This document shows, one piece after another, positions 40,749-48,191 of a stretch of DNA of 48,191 nucleotides. The position numbers and the translations under genes are program-made. Below the pieces are notes generated by a model that had not been told where the DNA came from, ran no database searches, and saw only the letters and a program-made list of their open reading frames with translations. Each line of letters opens with the position of its first letter. Position 1 is the first letter of the stretch. The stretch comes from Streptomyces cinnamoneus. Its GTDB lineage: Bacteria; Actinomycetota; Actinomycetes; Streptomycetales; Streptomycetaceae. The DNA is taken from assembly GCF_014650495.1 (NCBI RefSeq), contig NZ_BMVB01000034.1, forward strand, positions 1 to 48,191, read 5' to 3'.

Positions 40749-41744
40749 TCAGTCGCGCTCGGACTGCTGCTGCTCGGTGTCCGGGCGGATGTCGATCCGC
40801 CAGCCGGTGAGGCGGGCGGCGAGACGGGCGTTCTGCCCTTCCTTGCCGATGGCGAGGGAGAGCTGGTAGTCCGGCACGGTCACCCGGGCGGAGCGGGCGG
40901 CGAGGTCCACGACCTCGACCTTGCTCACCCGTGCGGGGGACAGCGCGTGCGCCACCAGCTCCGCCGGGTCGTCCGACCAGTCGACGATGTCGATCTTCTC
41001 GCCGTGCAGCTCGGCCATGACCGCGCGGACGCGGCCGCCCATCGGGCCGATGCAGGCGCCCTTGGCGTTGAGGCCGGAGCGGGTGGACCGGACCGCGATC
41101 TTGGTGCGGTGACCGGCCTCACGGGCGATGGCGGCGATCTCCACCGAACCGTCCGCGATCTCCGGGACCTCCATGGCGAAGAGCTTCTTCACCAGGTTGG
41201 GGTGGGTGCGCGAGAGCGTCACCGACGGGCCGCGGACACCCTTGGCCACGCGCACGACGTAGGTGCGCAGCCGCGTGCCGTGCTTGTACTCCTCGCCCGG
41301 CACCTGCTCCTGCACCGGCAGGATGGCTTCCAGCTTGCCGATGTCGACCAGGACGTTCTTGGGGTCCTTGCCCTGCTGCACGATGCCCGCGACGACGTCG
41401 CCCTCGCGGCCGGCGAACTCACCGAAAGTGATCTCGTCCTCGGCGTCGCGCAGACGCTGGAGGATGACCTGCTTCGCGGTGGTCGCGGCGATCCGGCCGA
41501 AGCCGGAGGGGGTGTCGTCGAACTCGCGCGGCTCCTCGCCCTCGGTGAGGTCCTGCGGGTCCTCCTTGGCCCACACCGTCACGTGCCCGGTCGACCGGTC
41601 CAGCTCCACGCGGGCCCGGCGGCGGCTTCCCTCGGTGCGGTGGTAGGCGATGAGGAGGGCCGACTCGATCGCCTCGACCAGCAGGTCGAAGGAGATCTCC
41701 TTCTCTCGCACCAGACCCCGCAGGGCGCTCATGTCGATGTCCAC
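40749..41744 (-). CDS. nusA: Transcription termination/antitermination factor NusA
   Basis: RNA polymerase-binding elongation factor, 331 residues. The order is an N-terminal RNAP-binding domain, an S1 domain (GIVQQGKDPKNVLVDIGK), then KH1 and KH2 (ACIGPMGGRVRAVMAELHGEK; YQLSLAIGKEGQNARLAARL). It lacks the C-terminal acidic repeats of the E. coli protein, as is normal for actinobacteria. The GTG start has GGAGG 7 bases upstream. It follows rimP by 2 bases, so they are coupled. Confidence 0.96.
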   Translation of the reverse strand: MDIDMSALRGLVREKEISFDLLVEAIESALLIAYHRTEGSRRRARVELDRSTGHVTVWAKEDPQDLTEGEEPREFDDTPSGFGRIAATTAKQVILQRLRDAEDEITFGEFAGREGDVVAGIVQQGKDPKNVLVDIGKLEAILPVQEQVPGEEYKHGTRLRTYVVRVAKGVRGPSVTLSRTHPNLVKKLFAMEVPEIADGSVEIAAIAREAGHRTKIAVRSTRSGLNAKGACIGPMGGRVRAVMAELHGEKIDIVDWSDDPAELVAHALSPARVSKVEVVDLAARSARVTVPDYQLSLAIGKEGQNARLAARLTGWRIDIRPDTEQQQSERD

Positions 41745-41746
41745 GG

Positions 41747-42280
41747 CTACGCCTCCTCCTGAATCTCGTCGGATTCGTCTGCTTCGTCGACGGCCTTGTC
41801 CGCCGTCTTACGGTTGAACTCGATCTCCACGCGCGCCTTCGCGATCTCCGCGAACGCCAGCCTGCGGGCGGTGGCCTTGCGGCCCTTCACGCCGGGCACC
41901 TCCAGGTCGAGGCCCTCGTCGTCCACGGAGACGATCCGCGCGACGAGCTCACCGCCCTCCGTCAGCTGCGCCTTGATCAGCCGGCCCGTGGCACGGACGT
42001 AGTGGCGCTGCTGGGTGAGGGGGCGGTCGGCGCCGGGGGAGGTGACCTCAAGGACGTACGGAGCGCCACCCATGACGTCCGTCTCGTCGAGCTTCGCGGA
42101 GATGTCGCGACTCAGATCCGCACACGTGTCCAGCTGCACGCCCTCGTCGGAGTCCACCACGATGCGCAGGACGCGCCGCTTGCCGGCGGGTGTCACCTCG
42201 ACCTCTTCCAGCTCCAGCTCTCGCGCGCTGACGAGAGGGGCGAGCAGCTCGCGCAGCCTCTCGCTCTGGGTGGTGCTCAT
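41747..42280 (-). CDS. rimP: Ribosome maturation factor RimP
   Basis: 30S assembly factor, 177 residues, with a typical RimP N-domain (LRELLAPLVSARELELEEVEV, ISAKLDE, YVLEVTSPGADRPL) and an SH3-like C-domain. The acidic tail is longer than in E. coli. The ATG has GAGGAG about 8 bases upstream. It is the first gene of the nusA-infB-rbfA-truB operon and is divergent from a lipoprotein gene. TAGGCT on the minus strand within the 170-base divergent region is a weak -10 candidate. Confidence 0.95.
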   Translation of the reverse strand: MSTTQSERLRELLAPLVSARELELEEVEVTPAGKRRVLRIVVDSDEGVQLDTCADLSRDISAKLDETDVMGGAPYVLEVTSPGADRPLTQQRHYVRATGRLIKAQLTEGGELVARIVSVDDEGLDLEVPGVKGRKATARRLAFAEIAKARVEIEFNRKTADKAVDEADESDEIQEEA

Positions 42281-42450
42281 CCGGGTGACTCCTCGGCCGC
42301 GTGTGCTGTTGTGGGAAAGTCGCGTGTCAGGTCAAAGCCTATCTGTTCCGGCAGCCGGCTGACGATTCGGTGCCCGGTCCACGGCCGGCCGGTCGCGCGC
42401 CGGTACGCTCGCGTGCGGTGATCATGCCCGGACGAGGCGGAAAGAGGATC

Positions 42451-43014
42451 GTGCCGCTCACGACGAGGACGCGGGGCGCCGACGACCCGCGCAGACGCAG
42501 GGTACTGGCCGGGGCCGCGGCGGCCCTGCTGACCGCCGGTGGCACCGTGCTGCTGGCCGGATGTTCCTCCGGCGGAGCCGACGCCGACGGGCGCCCGGCC
42601 GCCGACGGCCGGCTGCGCGAGGGCGCCGCCCGGGACAGTGCGGCGCTGCTGGCGCGCTACGACGCGACGATCGCCGCGCACGCCGCCCTGGCGGACCGGC
42701 TGCGGCCGCTGCGGACCGATGTGGCCCACCACGCCGAGGCGTTCGGCGCCCCTCCCGGGTCTTCCGCGCCGTCAGCGTCCGGGTCCGCGTCCTCCGCGCC
42801 GGCGTCCCCTGGCGCGTCCCCACCGGCCGCGGGCGTGGAGGTGCCCGGTGACGAGCGTGCCGCGCTCGCGGCCCTCGCCGACGCCGAACGCCGTACGGCC
42901 GACGCCCGTACCGCCGCCCTCGGCGCCGCCGGCCCCGAACTCGCCCGCCTCCTGGCCTCCGTGGCGGCGGCCGGCGCGGCCCACGCGTACCTGCTCACCG
43001 GAGGTGGCTCATGA
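42451..43014 (+). CDS. Predicted lipoprotein, ferritin-like neighbour, unknown function
   Basis: The 187-residue product has an Arg-rich n-region (DDPRRRRVLAG), a hydrophobic stretch and lipobox LLAGC with Cys38, so it should be exported and lipid-anchored; the Arg cluster hints at Tat export. The mature part is Ala-rich and helical (LLARYDATIAAHAALADRLRPL), with a Ser/Pro-rich linker. GTG 42451 is preceded by GGCGG/AGAGG sites; an ATG at 42424 is the alternative start. Its stop overlaps the next start (ATGA), so the two are coupled. Confidence 0.72.
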   Translation: MPLTTRTRGADDPRRRRVLAGAAAALLTAGGTVLLAGCSSGGADADGRPAADGRLREGAARDSAALLARYDATIAAHAALADRLRPLRTDVAHHAEAFGAPPGSSAPSASGSASSAPASPGASPPAAGVEVPGDERAALAALADAERRTADARTAALGAAGPELARLLASVAAAGAAHAYLLTGGGS

Positions 43015-43493
43015 GGCGCTCCCGCTCCCGCGAGGCGCTGGCCGCGGCGCAGGCCGCGCTGGCCGCCGAGCACGCGGCGGTCTACGGCTACGGGGTGGTC
43101 GGCGGACGGGTCGACGACGCGCGGGAGACCGAGGCGCGGGAGGCGTACGACGCGCACCGGGCCCGGCGCGACGCCATGATCCGTGCCGTCCGGGACCTGG
43201 GTGCCGAGCCCGGGGCCGCGGCGGCCGCGTACGCCCTGCCCTTCCCGGTGCCGGACGCGAACGCTGCGGTGCGGCTCGCGGCGGAGCTGGAGAACCGCGT
43301 CGCCGCCGTGTACGCCGATCTCGTACGGGCCGCCACGGGCGGCCTGCGCGGCGAGGCCGCCGCCGCGCTGCGCGAGGCGGCGGTGCGGGCGGTGCGCTGG
43401 AGCGGCGGCAGCGTAGCCTTCCCTGGGCTCGCGGAGCGGGCCGCTTCCACCGGGCCCGGCGGCTCGCCGGGCGGCCCCTCCCCGCGTGCCTGA
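43011..43493 (+). CDS. Ferritin-like DUF4439 domain protein
   Basis: The 160-residue all-helical protein has the DUF4439 pattern: ALAAEHAAVYGYGVVGGRV, ARRDAMIRAVRDLGAEP and LENRVAAVYADLVRAA. Glu/His pairs on the helices resemble a ferritin-like fold, but a complete di-iron site is not evident to me. The ATG overlaps the lipoprotein stop by four bases. It forms a conserved-looking pair with the upstream lipoprotein; the function is unknown. Confidence 0.8.
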   Translation: MRRSRSREALAAAQAALAAEHAAVYGYGVVGGRVDDARETEAREAYDAHRARRDAMIRAVRDLGAEPGAAAAAYALPFPVPDANAAVRLAAELENRVAAVYADLVRAATGGLRGEAAAALREAAVRAVRWSGGSVAFPGLAERAASTGPGGSPGGPSPRA

Positions 43494-43524
43494 TCAGCGA
43501 AAGAACGAAAGGGACAGCTCAGGG

Positions 43525-44478
43525 ATGGCCAATGCTCACGACCGCCTCGAACCGCCGGAAAGGCTGGTTCGGTCCCTGGGCTCGGACCCCGCCTCCGCCT
43601 CCGTCACCGAAGAGGTGGCACGGCAGTGGCTCGCCGCTCTGCCGGACGTCGCCCAGGAGTGCCTGGCGCGCTGGGAACTGACACCCGAACGGGTGCAGAT
43701 GCCCGGCGGGCGGACCAGCATGGTCGCCCTCGTCCGGCAGGCCGACGGCACGCCCGCCGCGCTCAAGCTCTCCCCGCCCGACGGCACGACCGCCCTCGAA
43801 CACGCCGCGCTCGCGCACTGGGACGGCCGCAGCGCCGTGCGCCCGCTGCGCGTGGACACGGCGAACGGGGCGCTGCTGCTGGAGCGTCTGCACGCGGACG
43901 TCAGCCTGCGCTCCCTCGCGGAGCCCAAGGCCCAGCTGGAGGCGGCGGCGACGCTGCACCGGCTGTGGGTGCCCCCGCCGGCCGCGGCCGGCGTGGACTT
44001 CCCGACCGTGGCCGCGCACACGGCGCAGCTGGCCGACGTCCTGCGCTCCCACCGCGAACAGCCGTGGGCGGCGGACGTGCGGGCCGTGCTCGACGAGGCG
44101 CTGGAGCTGCACGGGGACCTGACGGCGGAGGTCGCGGAGGAGGGCGCCGTGCTGTTGCACGGCGAGTACCACCAGGGCACGGTGCTGGCCGCCGACCGCG
44201 TCCCGTGGCTGGCCGTCGCGCCCCGCCCGCTGGTCGGCGAGCGCGCCTACGACCTGGCGTGGCTGGTGCGGGACCGCGCCGACACGCTGCTGGCGGCACC
44301 GGGCGCAGCCGCCGCGGCCCGCCGCCGGGTGGCCAAACTGGCCGAGTCCCTGGACGTCGACGCCACCCGGCTGCGCGCCTGGACGCTCTTCCGCACGGCA
44401 TCGGCAGGTGCCCACGCCCTGGCGCTGGGCGCCGGGGGGCAGGGCGAACTCCTCCTGGAGTTCGCGGGCCTGCTCTGA
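43525..44478 (+). CDS. Aminoglycoside/hydroxyurea kinase-family protein with altered catalytic loop
   Basis: The 317-residue protein has the overall pattern of the APH(6)/hydroxyurea phosphotransferase family. Ala-Leu-Lys81 is the ATP-anchoring Lys, and GERAYDLAWLVRDR lies near the end. The catalytic loop reads HGEYHQGT (212-219) where the family has HGDLHHGN, so the base Asp is Glu214 and the metal-binding Asn is Thr219. The next metal Asp (usually IDP) is Ala232 (VAPRP). It may be a pseudokinase; antibiotic resistance should not be inferred. ATG 43525 has AAGGGA 10 bases upstream. Confidence 0.8.
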   Translation: MANAHDRLEPPERLVRSLGSDPASASVTEEVARQWLAALPDVAQECLARWELTPERVQMPGGRTSMVALVRQADGTPAALKLSPPDGTTALEHAALAHWDGRSAVRPLRVDTANGALLLERLHADVSLRSLAEPKAQLEAAATLHRLWVPPPAAAGVDFPTVAAHTAQLADVLRSHREQPWAADVRAVLDEALELHGDLTAEVAEEGAVLLHGEYHQGTVLAADRVPWLAVAPRPLVGERAYDLAWLVRDRADTLLAAPGAAAAARRRVAKLAESLDVDATRLRAWTLFRTASAGAHALALGAGGQGELLLEFAGLL

Positions 44479-44527
44479 CCCCGACGAGGGAGGGACGGGG
44501 GCCGGCCCGGCGCCGCCGGGGTGCTCG

Positions 44528-44598
44528 CCGTGGGCGGCGGGGACCGGCGCCCACGGAGGCGGGGGCGCCGGGGCGTGACGGCGCCTCCGGCCGCCGTC
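44528..44598. terminator. Pair of hairpins between convergent kinase-like gene and proS
   Basis: A 9-bp stem CCGTGGGCG/CGCCCACGG (44528-44536 / 44548-44556) and a 7-bp stem GACGGCG/CGCCGTC (44577-44583 / 44592-44598) fill the 129-base gap between two stop codons. The second lies 10 bases from the proS stop. Confidence 0.6.
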
Positions 44599-44607
44599 AG
44601 CCGGTGG

Positions 44608-46308
44608 TCAGCACAGGGACCGTACGCGCGACAGTGCCTCCTCCACCGGCAGCTGTTCGCGTTCGCCCGTGCGGCGGTCCTTGAGTTCGACGATGCCGTC
44701 CGCTGCGCCTCGACCCACGATCAGGATCGTGGGCACGCCGATGAGTTCGGCGTCGGTGAACTTCACGCCCGGCGACACGCCCGCCCGGTCGTCCAGCAGC
44801 ACCCGCACCCCCGACTCGGCCAGCCGCGTGGCGAGCTCGTCCGCCAGCTCCGTCTGGAGGGCCTTGCCCGCCGCCACGACCTGGACGTCGGCGGGCGCGA
44901 CCTCGCGGGGCCAGCACAGGCCCGCCTCGTCGTGGGTCTGCTCGGCGAGGGCGGCCACCGCGCGGGAGACGCCGATGCCGTACGAACCCATGGTGACGCG
45001 GACCGGCTTGCCCTGCGGGCCCAGCACGTCGAGCCCGAACGCGTCGGCGTACTTGCGGCCGAGCTGGAAGATGTGACCGATTTCGATCGCCCGCCCGATC
45101 TCCAGGCCCGCCCCGCAGCACGGGCAGGGGTCGCCGGGCTCGACCACGACGACGTCGAGGTAGCGGTCGACGGTGAAGTCGCGGCCGCAGACGACGTTGC
45201 GGGCGTGCGTGTCCGGCTTGTTGGCGCCCGTGATCCAGGACGTGCCGGGTGCCACGCGCGGGTCGGCGATGCAGGGCACGTCCGCCAGCCCCTGCGGGCC
45301 GACGTAACCGCGGACGAGGTCGGGGCGGCCGGCGAAGTCCTCGGCCGTCACCAACTCCACCACGGCAGGGGCCAGATGCTCGGCGAGCTTGCCGAGGTCC
45401 ACCTCGCGGTCGCCGGGCACACCGACGGCCGTGATCCGACCGTCGACCTTGACGAGGAGGTTCTTCAAGGTGGCCGAGGCGGGTACGCCCAGGTGTTCGG
45501 CGAGGCTCTCGATGGTGGGGGTGTCCGGGGTGTCCAGCTCCTCGACCGGGCCGTGGGCGGCGGGCTCGGCGGGGGCGACGACCGTCGTCACCGCCTCGGT
45601 GTTGGCGGCGTAGTCGCACGACGGGCAGTCGACGAAGGTGTCCTCACCGGCCGCCGCGGGCGCCAGGAACTCCTCCGACGCCGAGCCGCCCATCGCGCCC
45701 GAGACGGCGGAGACGATCCGGTGGTCCAGGCCGAGGCGTTCGAAGATGCGCCGGTAGGCGGCGCGGTGCAGCCGGTAGGACTCGGCGAGGCCCTCGTCGG
45801 TGGTGTCGAAGGAGTAGGAGTCCTTCATCTGGAACTCGCGGCCGCGCAGGACGCCGGAGCGGGGCCGCGCCTCGTCCCGGTACTTGGTCTGGATCTGATA
45901 GAGGATCACCGGCAGGTCCTTGTAGGACGTGCACTGGTCCTTGACCGTCAGTGTGAAGATCTCCTCGTGCGTGGGCCCGAGGAGGTAGTCCGCGCCCTTG
46001 CGGTCGCGCAGCCGGAAGAGCAGGTCGCCGTACTCCTTCCAGCGCCCGCTCGTCTCGTAGGGCTCCTTGGGCAGCAGGGCGGGCAGCAGGACCTCCTGGC
46101 CGCCGATGGCGTCCATCTCCTCGCGCACCACCCGGGCGACGTTGTCCAGGACCTTCTTGCCGAGCGGCAGCCACGTCCACACCCCGGCCGAGGAGCGGCG
46201 CACGTAGCCGGCCCGCACCAGCAGCTTGTGGCTGGCGGTCTCGGCGTCGGCCGGGTCGTCGCGCAAGGTCTTGATCATCGTTGTGGACATGCGCTGGACG
46301 TGGGCCAT
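44608..46308 (-). CDS. proS: Proline--tRNA ligase
   Basis: Class II aminoacyl-tRNA synthetase, 566 residues, bacterial type with an inserted editing domain. Visible motifs are LLVRAGYVRRSSAGVWTWLP near the N-terminus, the motif 2 region (TKYRDEARPRSGVLRGREF), the INS editing domain (~residues 235-390) and motif 3 (GSYGIGVSR). An anticodon-binding domain follows. The ATG at 46308 has GGAG 7 bases upstream. A TTAGTCT word in the upstream gap is a weak -10 candidate. Confidence 0.96.
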   Translation of the reverse strand: MAHVQRMSTTMIKTLRDDPADAETASHKLLVRAGYVRRSSAGVWTWLPLGKKVLDNVARVVREEMDAIGGQEVLLPALLPKEPYETSGRWKEYGDLLFRLRDRKGADYLLGPTHEEIFTLTVKDQCTSYKDLPVILYQIQTKYRDEARPRSGVLRGREFQMKDSYSFDTTDEGLAESYRLHRAAYRRIFERLGLDHRIVSAVSGAMGGSASEEFLAPAAAGEDTFVDCPSCDYAANTEAVTTVVAPAEPAAHGPVEELDTPDTPTIESLAEHLGVPASATLKNLLVKVDGRITAVGVPGDREVDLGKLAEHLAPAVVELVTAEDFAGRPDLVRGYVGPQGLADVPCIADPRVAPGTSWITGANKPDTHARNVVCGRDFTVDRYLDVVVVEPGDPCPCCGAGLEIGRAIEIGHIFQLGRKYADAFGLDVLGPQGKPVRVTMGSYGIGVSRAVAALAEQTHDEAGLCWPREVAPADVQVVAAGKALQTELADELATRLAESGVRVLLDDRAGVSPGVKFTDAELIGVPTILIVGRGAADGIVELKDRRTGEREQLPVEEALSRVRSLC

Positions 46309-46434
46309 GGAGCGTCTCCTGCTGCGTGCGGGCGTACGGGGTGTGATGTCGAGGAGACTAACCGCAGCCACCGACAGCCGGAAAACGGTTTCCCCCCGGC
46401 CCCTCCCGCCGGGATGCGCCCCGGCCCCTCGGCT

Positions 46435-46968
46435 TCAGCTCAGCAGCGGCAGCGGTGCGCCCATCACCGCGTAGGGGCTGGCCGCGCTGGGGAAGACCAC
46501 GTGCCGGGCCAGGTCCCGGTAGCCGAGCTTGCGGTAGAGCGCCCGGGCCGGGCTCTCCCTGTCGATGGCGGAGAGGATGGAGCGCGGCTCCTGCGCGGTG
46601 GCGGTGATGCCGGTGATGAGGGCGCGGCCGATGCGGCGGTTCTGGAAGCCGGGGTGGACGTGCAGCTCGGTGATGACGAAGGCGTTGTCGAGCCAGCCGT
46701 CGCAGCCGTTGGCGCGCAGGTACGGTTCGACGACGGTGGACCACCAGTGCGTGCGGTCATTGGGCATGCCGTAGACGAAGCCCACGAGCCGGCCCTCGGC
46801 CGTGGTGGCCCCCAGGGCCCGGGCGCCGGGGCAGGTCAGGTGGCGGAGCACGATGTGGCGCCGTACGCCGACCTCCTCGGGGGTCAGCCCGAAGGCGAGG
46901 GCCTGCACGGCCAGCGCCTCGTCCACCCGCGCGGCGAGGTCGAGCGGTCCGACCACGATGTCATCCAT
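46435..46968 (-). CDS. GNAT family N-acetyltransferase
   Basis: The 177-residue single-domain GNAT has the acetyl-CoA-binding motif A in ELHVHPGFQNRRIGRALI and a later motif B segment, ESPARALYRKLGY. The substrate is unknown. The ATG has no clear ribosome site. It lies 35 bases downstream of another GNAT gene, possibly co-transcribed, and 126 bases upstream of proS. Confidence 0.87.
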   Translation of the reverse strand: MDDIVVGPLDLAARVDEALAVQALAFGLTPEEVGVRRHIVLRHLTCPGARALGATTAEGRLVGFVYGMPNDRTHWWSTVVEPYLRANGCDGWLDNAFVITELHVHPGFQNRRIGRALITGITATAQEPRSILSAIDRESPARALYRKLGYRDLARHVVFPSAASPYAVMGAPLPLLS

Positions 46969-47003
46969 GCGGGGAGGCTACCCGCACGTCTGCCCGGGTC
47001 CCA

Positions 47004-47849
47004 TCAGAACAGCACGCTCATGAAGGCGCCGACCTCTTCGAAGCCCACCCGGCGGTACGAGGCCCGCGCGGCGGTGTTGTAGTCGTTGACGTACAGGCTC
47101 ACGACCGGGGAGACCTCGCGCAGGGCGTGGCCGAGGACGGCGGCCATGCCGGTCACGGACAGGCCGCGGCCCCGGTGCTCGGGGGCGACCCAGACGCCCT
47201 GGATCTGGCAGGCGCGGTCGGTGGCGGCGCCGATCTCGGCCTTGAAGACGACGCGGCCGTCCTCGATGCGGGCGAAGGAGCGGCCGGAGCCGACGAGCTC
47301 GGCGACGCGGGCCTGGTAGAGCAGTCCTCCGTCGCCGGCGAGCGGGGAGACGCCGACCTCCTCGGTGAACATCGCCACGCAGGCCGGCATGATCACCTCC
47401 ATCTCGTCCTTGCGGACGCGGCGCACGAACGGATCGGGCTCGATGCCCGCCGGCATGGACCGGGTGACCATCAGGGGCTGGTGGGGGCGGACCTCGCGGG
47501 CGGGCCCCCAGTGGGGTTCGAGCAGGGACCACAGCTCGGTGGTGGCGGGCGCCGGGCCGACGATGGAGGAGCAGCGGCGGCCGGAGCGGCGGGCGCGGTC
47601 GGCGAAGGCGCGTACGGCCTCGGGGCCGGCGCAGATGGGGACGAGGTTCGCGCCGGCGTAGCAGAGCGATTCCAGACGGCCTTCCGCGTACCAGCCCCAC
47701 ATCTCGCCGCCGAGCCGCCAGGGGTCGAGGCCGGCGACCTGGACGCGGGCGGCGACGAAGGCGTTGGCGACGGGGTCACGGTCGAGGACGGCGAGGGCGG
47801 CGTCGAGCTCGCCGGGCTCCAGGACCTTGGTGGTGGACGTCGTCAGCAC
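47004..47849 (-). CDS. GNAT N-acetyltransferase with N-terminal DUF4081 domain
   Basis: The 281-residue two-domain protein has a DUF4081-type N-half (residues ~1-140; DPVANAFVAARVQVAGLDPWRLGG). The C-terminal GNAT domain has motif A VWVAPEHRGRGLSVTGMAAV and SLYVNDYNTAARASYRRVGF. The GTG start has GAGG about 11 bases upstream. It follows ispG, with nested terminator hairpins between. The substrate is unknown. Confidence 0.88.
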   Translation of the reverse strand: MLTTSTTKVLEPGELDAALAVLDRDPVANAFVAARVQVAGLDPWRLGGEMWGWYAEGRLESLCYAGANLVPICAGPEAVRAFADRARRSGRRCSSIVGPAPATTELWSLLEPHWGPAREVRPHQPLMVTRSMPAGIEPDPFVRRVRKDEMEVIMPACVAMFTEEVGVSPLAGDGGLLYQARVAELVGSGRSFARIEDGRVVFKAEIGAATDRACQIQGVWVAPEHRGRGLSVTGMAAVLGHALREVSPVVSLYVNDYNTAARASYRRVGFEEVGAFMSVLF

Positions 47850-47921
47850 GTGTGCGATTGCCTCACGGTCGCGGGCCGGGGGCCATGGGGACAGGTCCTG
47901 GCACTGTACCTCCCGGCCTCC

Positions 47922-47977
47922 CGGGGCACCGCCCTGACGGCCGGATATGGCGGTGCCCCGCCGGGAGGGCGGGGCAC
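47922..47977 (-). terminator. Nested alternative hairpins downstream of ispG
   Basis: A 10-bp stem GTGCCCCGCC/GGCGGGGCAC (47953-47962 / 47968-47977) lies 18 bases past the ispG stop. Its left arm can instead pair with 47922-47933 in a 12-bp stem (47922-47933 / 47949-47960). The two structures exclude each other. Confidence 0.65.
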
Positions 47978-47994
47978 GGCCGGGGTGCGGGGCG

Positions 47995-48191
47995 TCAGCC
48001 GGCGACGCTGATGGTGGGCTCGCCGGAGGCGACGCCGTCCTTCTCCATCTGCTCGGCGATCTTCAGGGCCTCTTCGATGAGGGTCTCCACGATCTTCGAT
48101 TCGGGGACGGTCTTGATGACCTCGCCCTTGACGAAGATCTGGCCCTTGCCGTTGCCGGAGGCGACGCCCAGGTCGGCCTCGCGGGCCTCGC
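47995..48191 (-). CDS. ispG: 4-hydroxy-3-methylbut-2-enyl diphosphate synthase IspG (3' end only)
   Basis: Iron-sulfur enzyme of the non-mevalonate isoprenoid pathway. Only the C-terminal ~65 codons are in the window, running off the right edge; the start lies beyond base 48191. The visible sequence (ADLGVASGNGKGQIFVKGE, then VIKTVPESKIVETLIEEA) matches the C-terminus of actinobacterial IspG. The stop is TGA at 47995-47997. Confidence 0.9.
   Translation of the reverse strand, partial: EAREADLGVASGNGKGQIFVKGEVIKTVPESKIVETLIEEALKIAEQMEKDGVASGEPTISVAG

Noticed and set aside
43525..44478. Acquired aminoglycoside resistance gene
   Set aside because: The catalytic loop is altered, the composition matches the chromosome, and no mobile element is nearby.
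1..48191. Insertion sequences, prophage, integrase or attachment sites
   Set aside because: No transposase, integrase or phage structural motif was seen, and the gene order is that of a core Streptomyces region.

Overview
The window is chromosomal DNA from a Streptomyces-type actinomycete. The evidence is very high GC with strong third-position GC bias, frequent GTG and TTG starts, a bldB-like DUF397 gene, ThyX, and a Streptomyces-style order of two core housekeeping blocks flanking a type VII secretion (ESX/T7SS) locus. I see no tRNA, rRNA, insertion sequence, prophage or CRISPR array.

Left block (about 1-10.55 kb). Mostly minus strand: rpsO -> pnp -> M16 protease -> dapB -> small membrane protein, then thyX, dapA and the RNase J gene. 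This places two RNA-decay enzymes (PNPase, RNase J) beside two lysine/diaminopimelate genes and FAD-dependent thymidylate synthase. Two small membrane-protein genes (one with a PH-like domain) lie on the plus strand between thyX and the dapB operon.

Central block (about 10.7-29 kb). A type VII secretion locus: eccD (-), eccC (+, one polypeptide with three FtsK-like ATPase cassettes), two WXG100 substrates (-), a bldB-like developmental gene (+), then a minus-strand run eccB -> mycP -> two paralogous membrane-anchored PQQ-type beta-propeller proteins, and divergently eccE -> unknown partner -> a large EspI-like protein with a Pro/Ala-rich repetitive N-terminus and a MinD/ParA-type ATPase. No eccA or espG homologue is seen. 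Convergent gene pairs are separated by long perfect hairpins of 14, 17 and 24 bp.

Right block (about 29-48.2 kb). Minus-strand translation/transcription operon rimP-nusA-ylxR-infB-ylxP-rbfA-truB, then a 1595-residue protein with a degenerate trypsin-like domain and a degenerate P-loop NTPase, then ribF. Divergent from rimP is a plus-strand trio: a lipoprotein, a ferritin-like DUF4439 protein and a pseudokinase-like member of the aminoglycoside/hydroxyurea kinase family. The window ends with proS, two GNAT acetyltransferases and the 3' end of ispG.

The most interesting candidates are the degenerate protease-NTPase gene between truB and ribF, the EspI-like ParA protein with a tandem CACGTG operator-like site upstream, the paired beta-propellers and the uncharacterised eccE partner in the T7SS operons, and the pseudokinase trio next to rimP. 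None is proven novel: all are read from sequence without database searches.
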